A stretch of DNA of 64,000 nt from NCBI GenBank assembly GCA_014155875.1, contig JACEFZ010005099.1, positions 113,501 to 177,500 of the forward strand, in the 5' to 3' direction. Both the position numbers and the translations under genes were made by a program. Position 1 is the first letter of the stretch, and every line of letters begins with the position of its first letter. The stretch is from Cepaea nemoralis. Lineage: Eukaryota; Mollusca; Gastropoda; Stylommatophora; Helicidae. The notes under the pieces are model-generated. The model was not told the origin of the DNA. It did no database searches and saw only the letters and a program-made list of their open reading frames with translations. Of the stretch, positions 57,091-64,000 are shown one piece after another.

Positions 57091-57715
57091 ATTCATTCAT
57101 TCAGTAGCATGTCCTTTGCAGAACATCGCTCCCATAACAACCTTCCGGAAAACCTCTCGACCATAATAAGCAAGATATCCCTCGTCCCATACAGCTATCT
57201 GGAGATCATCCGCCACACCCTGAACCCATCTTCTATTTGGCCTTCCTCTTCCTCTCTTACCAGGCATATGCCCCTCCATTATTGTTCTCTCCAAACGTTC
57301 GTGATGTTTCTAGTGACCAAAATATTTCTTCTTCTTCTTTCGTTCGCTTGAAATATGTCTATAAATGCAAAGCTGTCTCTTGTATGAATTGAACTGTCTT
57401 TTTCAGTTCACACAGCGGTCCATAGAGTTTATCTTCCACTGTCGTCTCTCTAGGATAGAAGGTTTGCCAAATATGTTATATTTTGGGCAGTCTTGGAGTA
57501 TGTGCTCTGCTGTCTGCGACGCCAATCCACATGTGCACATGGCTGCCAAAATATTTCAATTTTCTTTGTTTTATCGTCTTTAATAGCCAACCTTCTTCAA
57601 TATTCAGCTCTTGAAGTATAGATGCATTTGTTCTTTTCTTTATCCAAGATATTCCCAGAACCCGTCTATAACATTTATATTCAAATGTAGTACTAGCGCA
57701 ATATACCAACTACGT
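57091..57715 (-). mobile_element. RTE-like LINE 3' part, minus strand, split by LINE family F
   Basis: Minus-strand segments are 57558-57715 (STTFEYKCYRRVLGISWIKK; ILQELNIEEGWLLKTIKQRK) and 57100-57316 (IMEGHMPGKRGRGRPNRRWV; FRKVVMGAMFCKGHA). The 3' end reads GCGATGTTCTGCAAAGGACA, then (TGAA)n. The gap 57329-57545 is a family F insertion with a 12-bp target duplication. The copy is 5'-truncated. Confidence 0.85.
57329..57545 (-). mobile_element. LINE family F tail, minus strand, nested
   Basis: CCAAAATATTTC occurs at 57317-57328 and 57546-57557. The insert is the reverse complement of 21665-21830 and 22470-22530 (GCAGACAGCAGAGCACATAC; CAAGACTGCCCAAAAT) and ends in a GAA tail on the minus strand. 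Confidence 0.88.
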
Positions 57716-58020
57716 CACAAGTCTGTAAACGGATCCGTTTACTCCATACCTCATATATTTTTTCTAGCCAAACAACACGTTAACGCGTGTTTGGGCATAC
57801 AATGGGTTGAAGCCGACACTGACAATCTCGGATGAATCATGGTCAAACGAGCCAGATCACAGCCAGCAAGCAATCTCATAATGTAGAATTTCAAAAGGCG
57901 CTTTGATCTCATTTCTACACCGGTAATTAAAAAAAAGTGTAAAAATAAAAGAAGGTAAATTACCCTGTTTCTGAAACTAATCAATGATTAGTTCCCGTTG
58001 AGGTTTCTTATAGTTTGTAC
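57716..58020. other. Unassigned sequence
   Basis: No recognised feature between the two LINE remnants. Confidence 0.35.
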
Positions 58021-58159
58021 ACAGACAGGTAAGCAGATAGACACCCCGAGACACAGAGAGACAGAGTGAAAGGAGGGCAGACGGATAGACAGACGGACGG
58101 ACACAATCCCCTTATGTATGTGCAGACAGACTGACCGACGGACCGACCTACCGACAGAA

Positions 58160-58171
58160 AATTAGACAGAC

Positions 58172-58227
<56 letters not shown>

Positions 58228-58253
58228 CGATAGATAGATCGATAGATAGACCG
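58160..58253. repeat. (GATA)n microsatellite with GACA-rich left flank
   Basis: About 18 GATA units with two GATC breaks. The left flank, 58020-58160, is GACAGAC-rich. It abuts the 3' end of a minus-strand LINE, so it may be the LINE tail. Confidence 0.92.
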
Positions 58254-58255
58254 AT

Positions 58256-58862
58256 TAATCAATCAGTTGCCGTCTCCACAGTAAAGGTTGGCTGCAATGG
58301 ATCTCCAACACTGTCTGCGTCTCGCCCTGACCGTACATTCTGTCAGGCTGATGTTAGTCCATCTCTTGATGTTATGTCACACTTATGTCATTGTCTACCT
58401 CTTGCTTGCTTGCCGTCAACCTTACCCTCCAGTACGGTTTTAATAAGAGTAGTAAGAGTTTCTTTTAGCGTGACCGAAATATTTCACTTGCCTCATTTTT
58501 ATTTCTTTCATCAACTCTCTTTTCATTCCCAGTTTTTTTTTTGGGTTTTGTTTTGTTTGGAACCTCTGTATTTACTTGTTTTTGTTTCCCTGAAATAGGA
58601 CATAGTCTTCTGTATATCCACATCCCAAGGGCTTCTATTCGACTTTCTAGTTGCTTGTTCAGTGTCCAGGCTTCCGAGCCATACAGTAGTGTAGTGTTGA
58701 ATACACGTAACATTTGACAATTCCCACTTTTAATGCACAGTTAATCTCTCTAGATACTAATACTGATTTCATGCTATTGAAAACTTTGTTGGCCATTTCA
58801 TTTCTATTTTTGATTTCTGCTTCACTTCTGCCATTCTCTGTTAACACATGTACAAGATAGGA
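58256..58862 (-). mobile_element. RTE-like LINE 3' part, minus strand, with (TATC)n tail
   Basis: The minus strand reads AEIKNRNEMANKVFNSMKSV, INCALKVGIVKCYVYSTL, then LLYGSEAWTLNKQLESRIEA, LGMWIYRRL and finally ARRRQCWRSIAANLY near 58265-58340. Frame changes and a T/G-rich expansion near 58530-58560 break it. The 5' end is at about 58862, next to a (GACA)n array. Confidence 0.85.
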
Positions 58863-58878
58863 GAAACTTGTTACTTGA

Positions 58879-59195
<317 letters not shown>

Positions 59196-59945
59196 ACCAC
59201 ATCAGGCTAGCCGGCAACGATCTACTCACTCTGACAGATGCCGTTGATTCGCTTGTACCCCATGGCTTGAGCCTCTCGCGGAGTCCTTGGTGGCCTGTAC
59301 CAAACGCCATAACGAACTGTAATAGACAAGACCACAGATTTGGTTAGACGGAGAAAATGAGCTTGATCAATTATTAACAAGCCTGGGGTCTATTTGACAG
59401 TTCGGGTAGCTTATCCGGGAGGGGAATTTGATTTTCAGGGATATGTGACGTCATTATCGGGTTGCCTTTGGGGTTGTGGAAGCGTTTGGAAGCACTGAAT
59501 AGTGAAAAAAGTACTACGCTTCTTCTGTTTTTTTTTTTTTTTTTAATTTTTAGGACAATACGGAATTGTCTCTGCAAGACAATGTATTTCCTTAGTGAAT
59601 TTAAAGACATACACCATAAATAAAATATTGCACGATTTCTTGCCTGGCATATTGCTCTGCATCTCGCCAGGTGCGTACTGCTGAGGTATATATAATGTTC
59701 TATGTTATGTGTACACAGGTCGGTTGGACTAACATGTTGACTTCTTGCTACAACACAGCTTGCTACAACATAGCAGGGCACTAACGTGTCCTGGACTGGC
59801 TGGCAAAGGTCACACAAACCAGCCATGTGCATGCTGAATTCAAGGGGAAACCACCACGTTTCTTTTCAGGAATAAGTTATCTAACAGGTCACACATCTGG
59901 AAGTAACTAGTGGATCTGCAGTGACCATACAAGTATATTCTTGAG
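59196..59945. other. Unassigned sequence
   Basis: A minus-strand frame at 59374-59832 has no recognisable domain, and a T run lies at 59530-59545. Confidence 0.35.
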
Positions 59946-60015
59946 CAGTGGTTCTCAACCGGTGGGGAATTCCCCCCCCCCCCCCCCCCGCGGGGAAAAA
60001 AGGGGGGGGGGGAAT
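59944..60015. mobile_element. hAT-type terminus with a C-run/G-run hairpin
   Basis: GAGCAGTGGTTCTCAACCGG has the typical hAT terminal repeat CAGTGGTTCTCAACC. It is followed by GGGGAATTCCCC... with about 20 C and then a G run ending GGGGAATT, able to fold on itself. The opposite terminus was not found, perhaps lost when the adjacent LINE inserted. Confidence 0.6.
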
Positions 60016-60089
60016 TAAGATTATTTCAAGATCGCATTAATACAAGAACCAGTTACTTGATATTGTTTTTCCCTCTGGTAACTTGGTAA

Positions 60090-63000
60090 GGATGGCTCTC
60101 ATGTCCTTTCAGGACCCATCCCCCACTGGTCCAAGTCTGACACCCAGCTCGTGCCTGTGGCTCCTAGTAGCTGTCAGCATGCGACAGCGGCCACCCCCCG
60201 GGCAACAGCTGTGAGAGGCTGGCTAAACCAGGCATGGGTATCCGATTTGGTGTCAAACCAAGAGGTAAACTAGGGTATGCCTACCCAGCATGTGAAGACA
60301 GGATTCGGCAGACTGCGCGGAAGAAATAATTCCTGATTCAACGGGCAAGACGGCGTTTACCTGCAAAGCGTTGTGGAACGTAATGAGCACGGCAAGGCAC
60401 GTAGAGCGCCCTGGTCATCCACTGCACCTGTATTCGTCTCCAATCGTCTCGACTTGTCTTGCCACTGGACTCAGATGGACTCAGGCGAGAGAGTGAGGTC
60501 GACGAATTGCGCAACTCTTCCTCACTTTAATCCAAGTCATCGCGCAAGTCATTCTTCATCCAACGTCACATATCACCTTCAAGCCCTGTGGCGATGGGCG
60601 AGCGGCAAAGCGGCAGGCGTGGGTACGCTGGCAGCCGTAGTCGCAGACCTGCACACAGGCGGCTCAGGCCATATGGTCGTCTTCTACTGACCGGAGCAGC
60701 AGTGGGATTCGGCAGCCCCCTGAGCGACTGAGCAGCCCTCTATAGGAACACACTGCTCACCTCCATAGCATGAGGAAGGGGCTAGAAAAGGTGCCCTAAA
60801 CATTGTCTGCTTCATCACTACCTAACCAGCTAGCCGCGGTTGGTGGGTACCCTAACTGCGGTCGACATACAAAGAAAGATAAAACAAGCAAAGCTAAAAG
60901 AGTAAACCATATTCCCTTAACAATTGGAACTTGGAATGTACGCACCCTACTTGACAGAGACGGCGCGTCGGGTCCAGAGAGACGAACAGCACTGATTGGG
61001 AGAGAGCTGGGCAGGTACAACATCGACATTGCAGCCTTGAGCGAGACACGACTTGCAGAAGAAGGCCAAATCTGTGAAATTGGTGCCGGCTACACATTTT
61101 TCTGGAGTGGAAGGAAAAGCGAGGAAAGACGCCAATCCGGTGTGGGATTTGCCATTAAGTCGGCCCTGGTCGGCAAATTAGCTGGATTTCCAAAGGCTAT
61201 AAACGACAGGCTCATGACCATGAAGTTGCCTCTGCTGAATGGAAGGAAGCACGCAACCATTGTGAGTGTCTACGCACCAACTATGACCAACGAAGATGAT
61301 GTCAAGAACAAGTTCTATGAGGACCTGCACAGTGTATTAACATCTGTTCCCAAAGGAGACAAACTTATACTCCTTGGGGATTTCAATGCTAGAGTAGGCA
61401 CGGACACCACCTCTTGGAGTGGCATTATTGGAAAGCATGGAGTCGGAAATTGTAACAGCAATGGACTCCGCCTCCTTCAGACATGTGCCGAACATGATCT
61501 CGTGATTACGAACACAATTTTCCGTCTCCCCATGAGAAATAGGACATCGTGGATGCACCCTCGCTCGAAACACTGGCACCTCATTGACTATGTCATCGTC
61601 AGGAGGAGTGACAGACAAGACGTTCGAGTGACAAAATCCATGTGTGGTGCCGAATGTTGGACAGACCATCGTCTCATTGTCTCGAAAATGAACATCCACA
61701 TCAGGCCACCACGGCGTCCTCAAGGGGCGAAAATGCAAACAAAGCTAAATGTCACCCGCCTAAACAGCAAGAAAATGCAGCAGTCGTTTGAAAATATGCT
61801 GGAAGACCGCCTCAAGCCCAATGCTGAAGCTAAACAGGATACAGAAGCAGAATGGAGAGCCCTAAAGGACACAATTTACAACACTGCTATGGAAATCCTG
61901 GGTCCAGCCCCCCGAAAGCATAAAGACTGGTTTGATGAAAATTCCGAAGACATCAACCAATTGCTGGCCGAGAAACATCTTCTCCTCAAGGCACATTTGA
62001 ATGACCCAAAGTCAACATCAAAAAAAGATGCTTTCAAGAACATTCAGAGAGTAGTGCAGCAGAAACTTCGGCACATGCGGGACTCCTGGCTGAGCAGCAA
62101 AGCTGATGAAATTCAGGGCTTTGCTGACAGACATGATATGAAAAACTTCTACGACTCACTGAAAGCGGTCTATGGTCCTTCATCACCAGGCATAGTTCCC
62201 CTCCTCAGTGCAGACGGGGGAACATTGGTCACCGATAAGAAAGAAATCCTCCAACGCTGGGCAGAGCATTTCAGCAAAATCTTAAATGCAACTTCCTTCT
62301 TCGATGATGAAACCATCAACTGCCTTCCTCAAGTTCCCACCAATGAGACACTTGATGACCTGCCAACCATAGTGGAAATAAACAAAGCCATCCAGCAACT
62401 CTCCAGCGGCAAGGCACCTGGTCCTGACTCCATCCCAGCAGAGATATACAAGGCAGGTGGGCCGGTCCTAACAGAGCAGCTTCACCAAGTCTTCACAAAC
62501 ATATGGATGAACGAGACCATGCCACAAGATTTTAAGGACGCGTCAATAGTCCACCTTTACAAACGTAAAGGAAACCGCCAATCCTGTGACAACCACCGAG
62601 GGATCTCCTTGCTTTCAATTGCAGGGAAGATACTCGCCAGAATTCTTCTCAATCGCCTCACGGCCCATCTCGATCAAGGTCTTCTTCCTGAGAGTCAATG
62701 TGGCTTCAGAAAAGAACGTGGAACTGCTGACATGATTTTCGCTGCAAGGCAGCTGCAAGAGAAATGTCAGGAACAGAACTGCGAAATGTTCTCCACTTTC
62801 ATTGACCTTACCAAGGCTTTTGATACAGTCAGCAGAGAAGGACTGTGGAAGATTATGGCAAAATATGGCTGTCCACGAAAGTTTGTCCAAATAGTGCGGC
62901 TATTTCATGACGGCATGCAGGCAAGAGTACAGGAAAATGGTGAACTGTCTGAACCCTTTCCTGTAACCAATGGAGTGAAGCAAGGATGTGTCCTGGCACC

Positions 63001-64000
63001 AACACTGTTCAGCCTCATGTTTTCAGCCATGTTGATGAATGCCTTCGAGAACGACGACATTGGAATAGACATCAACTACCGTATGGATGGAAAGTTATTC
63101 AATCTCAGAAGGCTGAAAGCTAAAACCAAAATTGACAGCAGCACCGTCAGAGAGCTCCTGTTTGCTGATGATTGCGCTCTATACGCCAACTCAGAGGCGG
63201 ACATGCAACATAATGTTTCAGCTTTCTCACATGCCTGTGCCAACTTTGGGCTCAATATCAACTTGGAGAAGACTGTAGTTATGTACCAGCCAGCTCCAGG
63301 GAATAATCACACTGTGCCGAATATCAAAGTGAATGATCATAGACTAAGTGTTGTGGACAAATTCACCTATCTTGGCAGCACTGTGTCACAAGCTGCCACA
63401 ATCGATGACGAAGTGAATGCAAGAATCTCCAAGGCCAGTGCAGCCTTTGGCAGACTGTACAAGAATGTATGGGACAGAACTGGAATAAGCCTGCAAACAA
63501 AGCTAAAAGTCTACAAAGCAGTTGTATTATCCACACTGCTATATGCTTGTGAAACCTGGACTGTTTATCAGCGACACGCTAGGAAATTAAACCACTTCCA
63601 CACAGTCTGCCTAAGGAAGCTACTGAAGATTAAATGGCAAGACAAGATTCCAGACACTGAAGTCCTAGAAAGAGCAGCCATGCCCAGTATCCACACTCTA
63701 CTGATGAAGAATCAGATTCGCTGGGCTGGTCACTTGACCCGCATGCTAGATCACAGGCTCCCTAAACGAATTTTCTACAGCGAACTGCGTTGTGGTAAAC
63801 GCTCCCAAGGTGGCCAGAGGAAACGTTTTAAAGACACTCTGAAAATTTCACTGAATGCTTTTGGAATTCATCATGACACCTGGGAGGCTGCAGCCAGAGA
63901 CCGAAATTCGTGGCGTGCATCATTGCACAAAGGTGCAGTCATATGTGAGGCAACCAGGACTGCAAGAGCTGTGAAGAAAAGGCAGGACAGAAAAACCACT
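60090..64000 (+). mobile_element. RTE-like LINE, near-complete, runs off the window
   Basis: A 5' region of about 700 bp (60100-60790) with GGACCCATCCCCCACTGG and many GC-rich words precedes a single uninterrupted endonuclease/reverse transcriptase frame to the end of the window. The start position is approximate. The end and tail lie outside. Confidence 0.88.
60800..64000 (+). CDS. LINE endonuclease/reverse transcriptase, open to the window end
   Basis: The frame is open for 1,067 codons with no stop, from just after TAA at 60797 to the last base. The endonuclease of apurinic/apyrimidinic type spans residues about 40-300: TIGTWNVRTL (Asn), ALSETRL (Glu), YAPT, LLGDFNARVG, LIDYVIV and WTDHRLIV. 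The reverse transcriptase follows: GKAPGPDSIPAEIYKAGG, FKDASIVHLYKRKGNRQSCD, GFRKERGTADMIFAARQL, FIDLTKAFDTVSREGLW, GVKQGCVLAPTLFSLMF, LLFADDCALYA, LNINLEKT and FTYLGSTV. The C-terminal block LLYACETWTVYQRHARKLNH ... IRWAGHLTRM is the usual RTE end. All visible catalytic residues are intact. The first ATG in frame (61214) lies after the endonuclease start. An upstream in-frame ATG at 60770 is cut off by TAA at 60797. Confidence 0.92.

Noticed and set aside
60373..60690. Separate LINE ORF1 protein
   Set aside because: The 105-codon frame has no RRM, coiled coil or zinc knuckle I can see. It may be 5' UTR, so it was not called as a gene.

Overview
The window is animal-type genomic DNA made almost entirely of transposable elements, their nested remnants and simple-sequence repeats. 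I found no convincing host exon, rRNA operon or functional tRNA gene. The mix of BovB-like RTE LINEs, several tRNA-derived SINE families, CR1/Jockey-like LINEs, long-LTR Gypsy-type elements, hAT and Tc1/mariner relics and very long di-, tri- and tetranucleotide arrays fits an invertebrate metazoan. A mollusc or other lophotrochozoan is my low-confidence guess. Nothing here identifies the species.

Layout. 0-10 kb: a BovB-like LINE 3' end with a (GAT)n tail (1201-1789), an RNase H-type LINE tail (about 1893-2506), a 39-bp minisatellite split by a LINE tail, long (GAA)n/(AAT)n/(CT)n/(CA)n tracts and a 29-bp minisatellite. 10-19 kb: the best-preserved element, a complete LTR retrotransposon (11164-18256) with two 1,657-bp LTRs that differ at one base by eye, a perfect CTCAC target duplication and a gag-protease-integrase frame from which the integrase core and the reverse transcriptase are missing. 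19-23 kb: a nest of insertions with two sets of target duplications and a 66-bp-arm foldback element. 23-30 kb: SINEs, purine tracts and unassigned sequence. 30-37 kb: two related solo LTRs, one inside a minisatellite and one cutting a Tc1/mariner-type transposase pseudogene. 38-47 kb: a 26-bp minisatellite present in both orientations, split by a CR1/Jockey-like LINE, then a hAT-type MITE. 47-50 kb: a further minisatellite and four to five SINEs, three with clear target duplications. 50-59 kb: a decayed RTE-like LINE with a C-terminal C2H2 finger, more LINE tails, SINEs and microsatellites. 60.1-64 kb: an apparently intact endonuclease/reverse transcriptase LINE that runs off the window.

How the parts relate. 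An RTE-like LINE 3' end and the tRNA-Arg-like SINE share a 3'-terminal motif, which suggests the LINE machinery mobilises the SINE. Several microsatellites directly abut LINE 3' ends ((GAT)n, (AATG)n, (GATA)n, (GAA)n), so retrotransposition probably seeded much of the simple-sequence DNA. Most copies are 5'-truncated or broken. The likely recently active ones are the LTR element at 11.2-18.3 kb, the LINE at 60.1-64 kb and the 785-bp RTE copy at 33.1 kb.
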